From: Paraburkholderia nodosa DSM 21604
GTDB taxonomy: Bacteria; Pseudomonadota; Gammaproteobacteria; Burkholderiales; Burkholderiaceae
Assembly: GCF_000519185.1 (NCBI RefSeq)
Contig: NZ_JAFA01000002.1
Span: 1 to 64,000 of the forward strand
Length of the DNA: 64,000 nt
Reading direction: 5' to 3'
Part shown: positions 32,323-41,298 of the stretch, one piece after another
Position numbering within the stretch: position 1 is the stretch's first letter
Layout of the letters: each line of letters begins with the position of its first letter
Notes under the pieces: model-generated
Told to the model about the DNA's origin: nothing
Databases searched by the model: none
What the model saw: the letters and a program-made list of their open reading frames with translations, nothing else
Position numbers and translations under genes: made by a program

Positions 32323-33762
32323 TCACGCCGAAAGCTCTTCCAGCCGCACGCCATTCGTGCGGGGCCCGAACCCGCCGATCGAAATCATCACCGCGAGCAT
32401 GCACACGGTGATGCCGGCGAACACACCGCTCACGCCAAAATCGCGCAACAACGCGGCGATGATGAAGCCCGACATCATCGCGCCCACGCGGCTCGCGGAA
32501 TAGACGATGCCGTTGGCGCTGCAACGTACCGCTGTCGGGAAGAGCTCGGCCTGGTATGCGTGATAGCACACGGAAATGGTCTGCCCCGCAAGACTGATCA
32601 GGACACCGAGCGAAATGAGCGCGAGCGGCCCGCGCGCCTGCGAGAACAGCAAGCCGAACACGATCACCGCGAACGCCGAGCCGACGATGAGCCACTTGCG
32701 CTCGATGCGATCGGCCACGAGCATCGCGAGCAGCGGCCCGCACGGCAGCGCAATGGCGATCACGACCGCGTAGAGCAGGCTCTTCGTCACGGTCACGCCC
32801 TGCCCGATCAGGAGCGTGGGCACCCAGTTCGCGAAACCGTAATAGCCCACCGCCTGGCACAGGTTGAACGCGATCAGCATGATGAGGCGCGCACGGTATG
32901 GCGGCTTCCAGAGCTCCGCGAGCGAAGCGCGCCGATGCGCGGGCAGCACGAGCGTGGGCGAAGGCTCGGGCAAGCGCTTGCCGCTTTCGCGCACGGCGCG
33001 TTGCTCCATCTGCGCGATCACACGTTCGGCCGCCCCGGTTTGACCGTGCGTGACGAGCCAGCGCGGACTTTCCGGCACGGCGCGGCGCACGAACCACACG
33101 ATCGCCGCGCCGAGCGAGCCGGCGAGCACGACCCAGCGCCAGCCGTCGAGGCCGAGCGGCGCCTGCGGCACGAGCCACCACGACAGCAACGCCGAAATGG
33201 GCGCCGCCGAAAACATGATCGCCTGATTCAGCGCCATGGCGCGGCCGCGCATCTGCTGCGGGACCATCTCCGTGACGTAGCTGTCGATGGTGACGATCTC
33301 GATGCCCACGCCGATACCGGTGATGAAGCGCCACAGGATCAGCGCCTGCGAGGTATGCTGAAACGCCATCGCCACCGAGCCCACCGAATACCAGAGCAGC
33401 GAGAACGTGAAGACGCTTCGTCGTCCGAAGCGGTCGGGCAGCCAGCCGAAGCAGAATGTGCCGATGAACAGACCCGCGAAAGTCGCGGCCACGAAGGCCC
33501 CGATGCCGTTGAAGCCGAAGAACGCATGCGTCGTGGTTTGCAGCATGCCGCTTTTTGCCATGCCCGGCGCGATATAGCCCGTGAAGATGAGATCGTAGAC
33601 CTCGAAGAAGCCGCCCAGCGAAATCAACATGACCAGCATCCAGAGCTGGCGCGTGGCGGGCAGGCGGTCGAGCCGCGCGGAAAGCGCTGCCGCTGCGCGA
33701 TTGCCTGCGGGAGGGGCCGTGACGGCGTCGAGCGGGGCGTCCGCGCCGAGGGTTCGTTGCAT
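32323..33762 (-). CDS. MFS transporter (sugar/organic-acid type)
   Basis: 479 aa with 12 expected helices. MFS signatures: GFFEVYDLIFTGYIAPGM (helix 1 with the acidic residue), GWLPDRFGRRSVFTFSLLWY (motif A between helices 2 and 3), DSYVTEMVPQQMRGRAMAL and AVPESPRWLV. It resembles the metabolite:H+ symporter/SV2-like group. It ends the leftward operon HMG-CoA lyase, CoA-transferase, MFS, so it probably imports the acid that these two enzymes activate and cleave. 165 bp separates it from the CoA-transferase gene. Confidence 0.9.
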   Translation of the reverse strand: MQRTLGADAPLDAVTAPPAGNRAAAALSARLDRLPATRQLWMLVMLISLGGFFEVYDLIFTGYIAPGMAKSGMLQTTTHAFFGFNGIGAFVAATFAGLFIGTFCFGWLPDRFGRRSVFTFSLLWYSVGSVAMAFQHTSQALILWRFITGIGVGIEIVTIDSYVTEMVPQQMRGRAMALNQAIMFSAAPISALLSWWLVPQAPLGLDGWRWVVLAGSLGAAIVWFVRRAVPESPRWLVTHGQTGAAERVIAQMEQRAVRESGKRLPEPSPTLVLPAHRRASLAELWKPPYRARLIMLIAFNLCQAVGYYGFANWVPTLLIGQGVTVTKSLLYAVVIAIALPCGPLLAMLVADRIERKWLIVGSAFAVIVFGLLFSQARGPLALISLGVLISLAGQTISVCYHAYQAELFPTAVRCSANGIVYSASRVGAMMSGFIIAALLRDFGVSGVFAGITVCMLAVMISIGGFGPRTNGVRLEELSA

Positions 33763-33927
33763 GCTTGTCTCCGTGACGACGCCTCGCCGGGCGTCATTCT
33801 TGTGAACGCCGGGCGTGCGAGCGCGCTGCGCGTGCGAGCTTCTGGCGGCTCATGGCACGCGCAGCCGTATGGCAGACCGGCGGGGGGGAACCGCGAACGT
33901 ACTGCTTCTACTTCGTCTGCCGGTGGC

Positions 33928-35079
33928 TCAGGGCGCTGCGTGCGACTTCAGGCCCGCCAGCACCTCTTCGGTATGCTCGCCCACCCGCGCGAGCGGCTGA
34001 CGCACGCCGGGACGGCGGCCGCCCATCATGAGCGGCAGCAGCACGACTTCGGTCGTGCCGCCGTCGTCGGTCTGCATCGGCACGAGTCCACCGCTCGCCT
34101 TGAGGTGCGGATCGTCGAGCAACTGGTCGGGGCGCACGATCGGCGCATACGGAATGCCGGCCGCTTCGAGACGCGGCATGAGTTCGCCCACCTGCTGCGT
34201 GGCAAGCACGGCGCCGAGGCGTTCGAGCAATTCGGGCCGCACCTCCACGCGCGATGCGTTGGTCGCGAAGTGCGGCTCGTCGGCAAGCTGCGGGCAGCCG
34301 ATCACGTCGCACAGCGTCACGAACTGCTTGTCGCTCACCGCACCGATGAAAAGCTGTTCGCCCTCGGCGAGCGTGAACACGTCGTACACGCTCCAGGCCG
34401 ATACGCGCGAAGGCATGGGCGGCGGCGCTTCGTGCGTCATGGCGTATTGCTGCATGTGCTGCGCGCTCAGGAACACGCAGTTCTCGAACAACGCGCTCTG
34501 CACCTCCTGGCCGCGCCCGGTCGCATCGCGCTCGCGCAGCGCGGCCAGCACGCCGATCGCGCCGAACATGCCGCCCATGATGTCGTTCACCGACGTCCCC
34601 GCGCGCAGCGGCCGCCCCGCAGGCCCGGTCATGTACGAGAGGCCGCCCATCATCTGCACGACTTCGTCGAGCGCGAGACGCTTTTCATAGGGGCCCGGCA
34701 AAAAGCCCTTGTGCGAGACGTAGATGAGGCGCGGATAGCGCTGCGAGAGCGTGGCGTAATCGAGCCCGAGCTTTTCCATGAGGCCGGGCCGGAAGTTTTC
34801 CAGCATCACGTCGCACTCGCCGATCAGCTCGACGGCTGCCGCACGGCCCGATTCGGTGTTGATATCGAGCACCACGCTCTTCTTGTTGCGGTTGAACGAG
34901 CGGAAAAAGCCGATGCCGAGGCCCGGCAAGTTGCGCGTCTTGTCGCCGCCGGGCGGTTCGATCTTGATGACTTCGGCGCCCAGGTCCGCGAGGATCATCC
35001 CGCAGGTCGGGCCCATGACCATGTGCGTGAATTCGACGACGCGCACGCCTTCGAGCGGCAAACAGTTTTGCGTATTCAT
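33928..35079 (-). CDS. CaiB/BaiF family (class III) CoA-transferase
   Basis: 383 aa, family length about 380-430. Recognisable are LPLEGVRVVEFTHMVMGPTC, GADLGAEVIKIEPPGGDKTR-like text, SVVLDINTESGRAAAVELI, ENFRPGLMEKLGLDY and the active-site Asp region TSVNDIMGGMFGAIGVLAAL. It moves CoA between carboxylates without an acyl-phosphate. Adjacent to an HMG-CoA-lyase-type enzyme (17 bp upstream gene end), so the likely pathway is activation of a 3-hydroxy-dicarboxylate followed by lyase cleavage. Exact substrate cannot be read. Confidence 0.92.
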   Translation of the reverse strand: MNTQNCLPLEGVRVVEFTHMVMGPTCGMILADLGAEVIKIEPPGGDKTRNLPGLGIGFFRSFNRNKKSVVLDINTESGRAAAVELIGECDVMLENFRPGLMEKLGLDYATLSQRYPRLIYVSHKGFLPGPYEKRLALDEVVQMMGGLSYMTGPAGRPLRAGTSVNDIMGGMFGAIGVLAALRERDATGRGQEVQSALFENCVFLSAQHMQQYAMTHEAPPPMPSRVSAWSVYDVFTLAEGEQLFIGAVSDKQFVTLCDVIGCPQLADEPHFATNASRVEVRPELLERLGAVLATQQVGELMPRLEAAGIPYAPIVRPDQLLDDPHLKASGGLVPMQTDDGGTTEVVLLPLMMGGRRPGVRQPLARVGEHTEEVLAGLKSHAAP

Positions 35080-35095
35080 AAGGATCTCAAACTAG

Positions 35096-36046
35096 TCAGG
35101 CGTGATGCGCGAGTGCGCCAAAGGTCTTCGGCAGGCCGGCGCGCCAGAGCGTGCCGTGCAGCGTTTCGCCCTCCAGCCACTGGGCGACGCGCGCGCGCAG
35201 CGCCAGCAGCCGTTCGATGTCGATGCCGGTGTCGATGCCCATGTCGGCGAGCATGAACGCGAGGTCTTCGCTCGACGCATTGCCGCTCGCGCCAGGCGCA
35301 TGCGGACAGCCGCCGATGCCGCCGAGCGTGGCGTCGAAGCGGGTGACACCCGCCTCCAGTGCCGCATAGACGTTGGCGAGCGCGAGGCCGCGCGTGTCGT
35401 GAAAGTGCGCGCAGCACAGCCGCTCGCCCGCGATCTCGCGCGCGGCTTCGAAGAGTTCCCGCACGGCGGCGGGGTTCGCGTAGCCCACGGTGTCGGCGAG
35501 GCTCACGCGGTCCGCGCCCGCGTCGAGCAGCGCCTGCATGCAGCGCAGCACCTCGGCGGGCTCGACGCGCCCTTGCAGCGTGCAGCCGAACGCCGTGCCG
35601 ATGCCGCCTTCGATCAGCGTCTTCGCGCCGCTCGCGTCGCGCGCGGCGCGTATGCGCGCCACTTCGGCCACGACTTCATCGGGCGTCTTGCGCAGGTTCG
35701 CGAGGCTGTGCGCCTCACTCGCGGAAAGGGGCACGAGCATCAGGTCCGCTTGCGCCTCCAGTGCACGCTCGGCGCCCTTCAGGTTCGGCACGAGCACCGA
35801 GACGAAGAGACCCGGCAGCGTCTTCGCGTAAGCGACGAGTTCCGCCGTATCGGCGAGTTGCGGCAGGAGGCGCGCAGGCACGAACGAGCCCACTTCGATC
35901 TCGCGCTGGCCGGCTTCGTGCGCCGCGCGTATCCATTCGATCTTGTGCGCGGTAGGCAGCACCGTCTGGATGCTCTGCAGGCCGTCGCGCAGGCCGACTT
36001 CGCGTATCACCGCACGAGTCTGGGCCCTCTGAGGTAATGGGGGCAT
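35096..36046 (-). CDS. HMG-CoA lyase family enzyme
   Basis: 316 aa TIM-barrel lyase. IREVGLRDGLQSIQ carries the metal-binding Asp, CAHFHDTRGLALANVYAALE the barrel histidines, and GGIGGCPHAPGASGNASSED the catalytic-cysteine signature of hydroxymethylglutaryl-CoA lyases. It would cleave a 3-hydroxy-acyl-CoA to acetyl-CoA (or analogue) plus a keto acid. GGAGAC precedes the ATG. First gene of the leftward operon, divergent from a LysR gene with a palindrome between them. Confidence 0.93.
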   Translation of the reverse strand: MPPLPQRAQTRAVIREVGLRDGLQSIQTVLPTAHKIEWIRAAHEAGQREIEVGSFVPARLLPQLADTAELVAYAKTLPGLFVSVLVPNLKGAERALEAQADLMLVPLSASEAHSLANLRKTPDEVVAEVARIRAARDASGAKTLIEGGIGTAFGCTLQGRVEPAEVLRCMQALLDAGADRVSLADTVGYANPAAVRELFEAAREIAGERLCCAHFHDTRGLALANVYAALEAGVTRFDATLGGIGGCPHAPGASGNASSEDLAFMLADMGIDTGIDIERLLALRARVAQWLEGETLHGTLWRAGLPKTFGALAHHA

Positions 36047-36098
36047 GAAGGCGTCTCCGTTTTTGTCTCCAGCAATGTGCTAACTTTAGTCATTCCGC

Positions 36099-36120
36099 AA
36101 AATACATAAAGCGGTATTTT
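36099..36120. promoter_or_regulatory. Palindrome in LysR/HMG-CoA-lyase divergent region
   Basis: AAAATAC (36099-36105) and GTATTTT (36114-36120) form a perfect 7-bp inverted repeat with an 8-bp centre in the 127-bp gap between the divergent genes. It is the most likely operator for the LysR protein encoded at 36174; overlap with the promoters fits autoregulation plus activation of the lyase operon. Confidence 0.55.
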
Positions 36121-36173
36121 GGAACCGTAAAGATTCCAATCCGGAAACATACAAAACGCAGTCAGGAGACACC

Positions 36174-37103
36174 GTGCACGACATCGACCTCAAGACCCTG
36201 CGCCTTCTCGTAAGCGTGTGCGAGCACGGCAACATGGGGCGCGCGGCGCGCGAGGAGCACATCGAACCCTCCGCCATCAGCAAGCGCATCGCCCAGCTCG
36301 AAAGCGAATTCGGCGTGCCGCTGCTCACGCGCTCACGCCGCGGCGTGCAGCCCACCGCGGCGGGTCTCGCGCTGCTCGAGCATGCGCGCAGCGTGATCTT
36401 CACGCTCGAGCGCGCGGCCAGCGACGTCGCCGCGCTCGGCAGCGGCCTCTCGGGCAGCGTGAGCGTATGCGCCTCGGCGTCCGCGATCGCCGAGGCCCTG
36501 CTCGACGATCTCGCATCGTTCATGCGCTTGCCCGAGTACAAGAACATCCGCGTGAACGTGGAAGAGCGCACCTCGCACGAACTCGTAGAGCGCGTGCGCG
36601 ACGGCGCGGCCTCGCTAGGCGTGTGCTGGGACAACGTGGAACTCGGGGGACTGCAATCGCGCCCCTGGCGCGAAGACCGGCTCGTACTCGCCGTGCATCC
36701 CGAGCACCCGCTCGCGAAACGCCGCACCATCGCCTTCGAGGAGACGCTCGATTACGAGCACGTGGGCCTGCCGACCTCCACGGCCGTGCATACGATGCTG
36801 CGGCAGTCGGCGGCGCGCAGCGGACGCACGGTCGCCTATCGCGCGGTGGTGTCGACGCTCGATGCGGCGTTTCGCGTGGTGGCCGCCAACCTCGGCATCA
36901 GCGTCGTGCCCCAGGAGGTGAGCAACACCTACCGGCGCATCATGGACGTGCACACCATCCCCCTCACCGATGCCTGGGCGCGGCGGCGTTTCATCGTCTG
37001 CTTCCGTGCGTTCGACACGCTGCAGCCCGCGGCGCAGCGCATGGTCGAGCATCTCGTGGAGCGGGCGGCACGGAAAAAGCGCGGCGCGAAAAACAACGCC
37101 TGA
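36174..37103 (+). CDS. LysR-family regulator of the CoA-transferase/lyase operon
   Basis: 309 aa. N-terminal winged HTH (DLKTLRLLVSVCEHGNMGRA, ARE EHIEPSAISKRIAQLE, LLTRSRRGVQPTAAG), then a LysR substrate domain (about 90-295). GTG start at 36174, eight or so bases after AGGAGA. Divergent from the lyase operon, the usual layout for an activator whose inducer is the pathway substrate. Ends 9 bp from the convergent LysR gene at 37113. Confidence 0.93.
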   Translation: MHDIDLKTLRLLVSVCEHGNMGRAAREEHIEPSAISKRIAQLESEFGVPLLTRSRRGVQPTAAGLALLEHARSVIFTLERAASDVAALGSGLSGSVSVCASASAIAEALLDDLASFMRLPEYKNIRVNVEERTSHELVERVRDGAASLGVCWDNVELGGLQSRPWREDRLVLAVHPEHPLAKRRTIAFEETLDYEHVGLPTSTAVHTMLRQSAARSGRTVAYRAVVSTLDAAFRVVAANLGISVVPQEVSNTYRRIMDVHTIPLTDAWARRRFIVCFRAFDTLQPAAQRMVEHLVERAARKKRGAKNNA

Positions 37104-37112
37104 TCGCGCGCC

Positions 37113-38060
37113 TCAAGCCGCCGCATTCTTCGCGCGTTTGCGCGCGGGTGCGCGGTCGGCCGCTTTCACCTGCGCAATCAAACCGTCGTGGTGTTCGCGC
37201 AGCACCTCGACGAATTCGGCCACGAGACGCTCGCGCGGCCGGTTCGGCGGAAACAGCAGGTACGTCGGGAACAGCACCGCCGGCGAGAACGGCCGGATCG
37301 CAATGTCCGGCCCCGCGAAATCACGCGCGACGATGGGATGCGCGAGCGTCACGCCCATGCCGCAGCGGACCATCTCGCAGCAGATCGCCGTGTACTGCGC
37401 CTCGATGGCGAGCACGCGCTCCACGCCCGCGCGCTGGAACACTTCGTCCATCTGCGTGCGTGTGCCGTCGCCGTGGCACAGCGAGATGAACGATTCCCCC
37501 TCCAGATCGGCAGGCCGGATCATGGCCTTTTTCGCGAGCGGGTGAGAGGCCGGCATCACGCATACAGCCGAGACCTTCGAGAGCAATTCGACCTCGCAGT
37601 TCGACGCTTCGCTGATGTACACCGCCACGCCCAGATCGCAGAACTGCGAGCCGGTCCAGTGGTTCACCGTGCCCGATGTATTCACGTGCAGCGAGACCGT
37701 CACGCCCGGATAGAGGCGGCGGAACTTGTCGATGGCATGCGGCACGAGCGTGAGCCCCGCGGAAGGCATGGCGGCAATGCGCAGACGCCCGCTGCCGAGA
37801 TTGCGGATTTGTGCGGCGGCGGTGCTGAGGCCTTGCAGGCCCACATACGCGCGCTCGACTTCGCGAAAAAACGCATTGCCCTCGCTCGTGGGAATGAGGC
37901 GGATACCCACGCGCTGAAACAGCGTGAGCCCGGTCTCGCGCTCCAGTTGCCCGATCAGGCGGCTCACGTTGGGCTGGGAGGTGTAGAGCGCCTTCGCGGC
38001 GGCCGTCATCGAGCCCGACACCATCACCGCGCGAAACGCCTCGACGTGCTTCAGATTCAA
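37113..38060 (-). CDS. LysR-family regulator (OccR/NocR-like)
   Basis: 315 aa. HTH region NLKHVEAFRAVMVSGSMTAA, AKALYTSQPNVSRLIGQLER, and LFQRVGIRLIPTSEG strongly resembles opine-catabolism regulators of the OccR/NocR type (similarity from memory). The start codon is TTG at 38060, supported by AGGAGAG eight bases upstream. Divergent from the polyamine-type ABC operon, which it presumably controls. The C-terminal tail is lysine/alanine/arginine-rich (APARKRAKNAAA). Confidence 0.92.
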   Translation of the reverse strand: MNLKHVEAFRAVMVSGSMTAAAKALYTSQPNVSRLIGQLERETGLTLFQRVGIRLIPTSEGNAFFREVERAYVGLQGLSTAAAQIRNLGSGRLRIAAMPSAGLTLVPHAIDKFRRLYPGVTVSLHVNTSGTVNHWTGSQFCDLGVAVYISEASNCEVELLSKVSAVCVMPASHPLAKKAMIRPADLEGESFISLCHGDGTRTQMDEVFQRAGVERVLAIEAQYTAICCEMVRCGMGVTLAHPIVARDFAGPDIAIRPFSPAVLFPTYLLFPPNRPRERLVAEFVEVLREHHDGLIAQVKAADRAPARKRAKNAAA

Positions 38061-38070
38061 GATGATCTCT

Positions 38071-38112
38071 CCTGGGCATAACCCTGATTCTTGCGCCAGG
38101 GCCTAACCCTGG
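38071..38112. promoter_or_regulatory. Tandem palindromic LysR-type operator
   Basis: Two related sites 25 bp apart: CCTGGGCATAACCCTG (38071-38086) and CCAGGGCCTAACCCTGG (38096-38112), the latter a perfect CCAGGG/CCCTGG inverted repeat around 5 bp. They lie just upstream of the TTG start of the LysR gene, in the divergent region with the ABC operon, the standard recognition/activation site arrangement. Confidence 0.65.
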
Positions 38113-38240
38113 TCCATATCATTCCCGTATAGGTTGGCATTTTATTCGTATTGGACGATATGGCCAGCCCGGCACAGACTGCGATGCATCGGCGCACTGT
38201 CCGGTTCGCCGCTCCCCACAATCGAATGGAGATCGTCGTC

Positions 38241-39308
38241 ATGAAAGCCGCGATGCGCCGTCGTTCAACCTTCCCCCACAAAACCGCATTCGTCGCACTC
38301 GCCGTCGCCGGCACGCTCGCTGCAGCCTCGCTCGCCCACGCCGAAACCACGCTGTACGTCGCCAACGTCGGCGGCTCCAACGAGCAACTCTATCGTCAGA
38401 AGATCATCCCGGCGTTCGAAAAGGCGCATGACGTCAAGATCGTCTACGTGGCGGGCAATTCGAGCGACACGCTCGCCAAGCTCCAGGCGCAAAAGGGCCA
38501 CGAGCAGATCAACGTCGCCGTGATGGACGACGGCCCGATGTATCAGGCGATGCAACTCGGCCTGTGCGGCAAGCTCGACGACGCCCCGGTCATGAAGGAC
38601 CTCTATCCGCTCGCGCACATTGGCCCGACCGCGGTGGGCGTGGGCATGGTGGCAACCGGCATCGGCTATAACGAACAGGCGTTCAAAAAGCTCGGCCTGC
38701 CCGCGCCCAATTCGTGGAAGTCACTCGAAGACGCGCGCGTGAAGGGCAAACTCGGCGTGCCGCCCATCACCAACACCTACGGCCTGCATACACTCGTGAT
38801 GCTCGCGCGCCTGAACGGGGGCGGCGAGAAGGACATCGACCCGGGCTTCAAGGCCATGACGAAGCAGGTCGCGCCCAACGTGCTTTCGTGGGCGCCCACG
38901 CCCGGCGAGATGGACGGCCTCATGCAGTCCGGCGACGTGATCATCGCGCCATACGGCAGTGGCCGCGCGGTGGCGTTGCAGAACACCGGCTTCCCGCTCA
39001 AGTTCATCTACCCGAAGGAAGGCGGCGTGGCGCTGCAGGTAGCCGCGTGCTCCATTGCGCAGAACGCACAGCCGCAACTCTCGCAGCAGTTCATCCAGTT
39101 CCTGCTGAGCCCCGAAGTGCAGGCGCAGCAGGCGGCGGACATCGGCCTCGGCCCCGTCAACAAGACCGTCAAGCTCACGCCCGAAGTGGCCGCGCGCGTG
39201 CCTTACGGTCCTGACCAGATCGCGAAGCTCACGGCGATGGACTGGACCACCATCAACGAGCATCGCACCGAGTGGACCGAGCGCTGGAACCGTTCGGTCG
39301 AGCGCTGA
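38241..39308 (+). CDS. ABC transporter periplasmic binding protein (polyamine/opine type)
   Basis: 355 aa. A Sec signal peptide (TAFVALAVAGTLAAASLAHA then E) precedes a PotD/Fbp-like class II binding protein (TLYVANVGGSNEQLYRQKII, YGSGRAVALQNTGFPLKFIY). The ATG at 38241 is chosen because GGAG precedes it and it gives a normal signal peptide; a longer frame from 38151 is not needed. It delivers solute to the two permeases at 40415 and 41299. First gene of a nine-gene operon running to RidA. Confidence 0.92.
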   Translation: MKAAMRRRSTFPHKTAFVALAVAGTLAAASLAHAETTLYVANVGGSNEQLYRQKIIPAFEKAHDVKIVYVAGNSSDTLAKLQAQKGHEQINVAVMDDGPMYQAMQLGLCGKLDDAPVMKDLYPLAHIGPTAVGVGMVATGIGYNEQAFKKLGLPAPNSWKSLEDARVKGKLGVPPITNTYGLHTLVMLARLNGGGEKDIDPGFKAMTKQVAPNVLSWAPTPGEMDGLMQSGDVIIAPYGSGRAVALQNTGFPLKFIYPKEGGVALQVAACSIAQNAQPQLSQQFIQFLLSPEVQAQQAADIGLGPVNKTVKLTPEVAARVPYGPDQIAKLTAMDWTTINEHRTEWTERWNRSVER

Positions 39309-39357
39309 TGCGCCCGCTCCCCGCCCCGCACCCAACGCACAGCGAGGACCGACGCTC

Positions 39358-40428
39358 ATGAGCTTCCTCACCCTGCAAGGCATCTCGAAGCGCTACGGCG
39401 ACTTCACGGCGATCGAGCAGCTCGACCTCACGGTCGAGCGCGGCGAGTTTCTCTCGCTGCTCGGTCCCTCGGGTTGCGGCAAGACGACCACGCTGCAGAT
39501 GATCGCGGGCTTCGTCACGCCGAGCACGGGCCGCATCACGCTCGATGGCCGCGACATCACCCACGAGCGGCCGGAGAAGCGCGGCATTGGCGTGGTGTTT
39601 CAAAGCTATGCGCTCTTTCCGCACATGACCGTGGCCGGTAACGTGGGCTTCGGTCTGGAGATGCAGAAGATGAAGCGCGCGCAACGCGCCGAGCGCATTG
39701 CCGAGGCGCTGGAACTCGTGCGCTTGCGCGGGCTCGACGCGCGCTACCCGAAGGAGCTTTCGGGCGGCCAGCGCCAGCGCGTGGCGATCGCCCGCGCGCT
39801 GGCCATGCAGCCCGAACTGTTGCTGCTCGACGAGCCGATGTCGAACCTCGACGCCAAGCTGCGCGAAGAGATGCATATCGAACTGCGCGCCATCCAGAAA
39901 CGCCTTGGCATCACGACCCTTCTCGTGACGCACGACCAGGTGGAAGCCATGACGATGAGCGACCGCATCGCCGTCATGCACCGCGGCACCATCGCGCAGT
40001 TGAGCACGCCGTTCGACGCTTATGAGCGCCCCGCCACGCCCTTCGCCTCCACCTTCCTTGGCCGCACCAATACGCTCGTGGGCGAAGTGCTGCGCCGCAA
40101 TCCGCGTTGCGCCGAGGTCGAGGTAGGCGGGACGATGCTGCACGTGCCGCACGAAGGCCGCGAGGTGGCGGGCGCCGTGAACGTGTACATCCGCCCCGAA
40201 AAAGTGCATCTGGCCAACGGCGACGCGCGCCTCATGGGGCGCGTGACGACGCGCGTGTTCGTGGGCAATCAATGGTTGCTCGTCGTGGAAACCTCGCTCG
40301 GCAAGTTTCATGTTGCGCAGCCCAACCACGGCGCACCGCCGCCCGAGGAAGGCCACGAAGTCGGACTCGCCTGGACCGACGACGATCTGCGCGTGCTCAC
40401 GCGGGAGGGCGCTCATGGCAACGCTTGA
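39358..40428 (+). CDS. ABC transporter ATP-binding protein (PotA-like)
   Basis: 356 aa. Walker A LLGPSGCGKTTTLQMI, Q-loop VFQSYALFPHMTVAGN, signature LSGGQRQRVAIARALAMQP, Walker B LLLLDEPMSNLDAKLRE, H-loop LVTHDQVEAMTM, and a C-terminal TOBE domain (about 270-350). Length and TOBE are typical of the spermidine/putrescine and iron/thiamine importers. Overlaps the next gene by 14 bp. Confidence 0.95.
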   Translation: MSFLTLQGISKRYGDFTAIEQLDLTVERGEFLSLLGPSGCGKTTTLQMIAGFVTPSTGRITLDGRDITHERPEKRGIGVVFQSYALFPHMTVAGNVGFGLEMQKMKRAQRAERIAEALELVRLRGLDARYPKELSGGQRQRVAIARALAMQPELLLLDEPMSNLDAKLREEMHIELRAIQKRLGITTLLVTHDQVEAMTMSDRIAVMHRGTIAQLSTPFDAYERPATPFASTFLGRTNTLVGEVLRRNPRCAEVEVGGTMLHVPHEGREVAGAVNVYIRPEKVHLANGDARLMGRVTTRVFVGNQWLLVVETSLGKFHVAQPNHGAPPPEEGHEVGLAWTDDDLRVLTREGAHGNA

Positions 40429-41287
40429 CGACTCGCGCCCGGGCGCCGCGCCGTGGCTGCTCTCCGCGCCCGCGCTCTTGCTGTTCCTCGCGCTGCTGCT
40501 GGCGCCGCTCATTCTCACCTTCGTGCTGTCGTTTCACGTGTTCAGCGACCTCGCGGGTGTGCAACGCGGCTGGACCGTCACCAATTACCTGGAGGTCCTG
40601 AGCGATCCCTACTACGGCGAAATATTCCTGCGCACGGCAGGACTCGCGTTCGCCGTCACGCTGCTTTCCATCGTGCTGGGCGTGCCCGAAACGCTGGTGC
40701 TCGCGCGCATGCGCCGGCCATGGCAATCCGTTTGCCTGTTGATCGTGCTCGGTCCGCTGCTGATCTCGGTGGTGGTGCGCACGCTCGGCTGGCAAATCCT
40801 GCTGGGCAACAACGGGGTGCTCAACCACGCGCTGCAAGCCCTGCACATCACCGACGAGCCCATTCGCCTCGTCTTTACCATGACGGGCACCATCATCGCG
40901 CTCACGCACGTGCTCGTGCCGTTCATGGTGATGTCGGTCTGGGCGACGCTGCAAAAGCTCGATCCGCAGGTGGAATGGGCCGGGCGCTCGCTCGGCGCCT
41001 CGCCGCTGCGCGTGTTCCGCCGCGTGATCCTGCCGCAGATCATGCCGGGCGTGCTCTCGGGCTCGATCATCGTGTTCGCGCTTTCGGCCTCCGCGTTCGC
41101 CACGCCCGCGCTGATCGGCGGACGACGCCTGAAGGTCGTCGCCACGGCCGCCTACGACGAGTTCCTCGGCACCCTGAACTGGCCGCTGGGCGCGAGCATT
41201 GCCGTGCTGCTGCTGATCGCCAACGTGGCGATCGTGATGGGCTGCAGCCGTCTCGCCGAACGCCGTTTCAAGCACATCTTCGACTGA
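40415..41287 (+). CDS. ABC transporter permease (PotB-like)
   Basis: 290 aa with six helices. The EAA-like loop WAGRSLGASPLRVFRRVILP contacts the ATPase. The ATG at 40415 overlaps the end of the ATP-binding gene and follows GGGAGGG; longer upstream frame rejected. With the next gene it forms the heterodimeric channel. Confidence 0.93.
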   Translation: MATLDDSRPGAAPWLLSAPALLLFLALLLAPLILTFVLSFHVFSDLAGVQRGWTVTNYLEVLSDPYYGEIFLRTAGLAFAVTLLSIVLGVPETLVLARMRRPWQSVCLLIVLGPLLISVVVRTLGWQILLGNNGVLNHALQALHITDEPIRLVFTMTGTIIALTHVLVPFMVMSVWATLQKLDPQVEWAGRSLGASPLRVFRRVILPQIMPGVLSGSIIVFALSASAFATPALIGGRRLKVVATAAYDEFLGTLNWPLGASIAVLLLIANVAIVMGCSRLAERRFKHIFD

Positions 41288-41298
41288 GGAGCCTTTCC

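Noticed and set aside
32284..35256. 990-aa open frame on the plus strand
   Set aside because: Antisense to the MFS and CoA-transferase genes; Arg/His/Glu-rich without any domain.
36218..37489. 423-aa plus-strand frame across both LysR genes
   Set aside because: Out-of-frame shadow with very high arginine content, spanning two real regulators on different strands.
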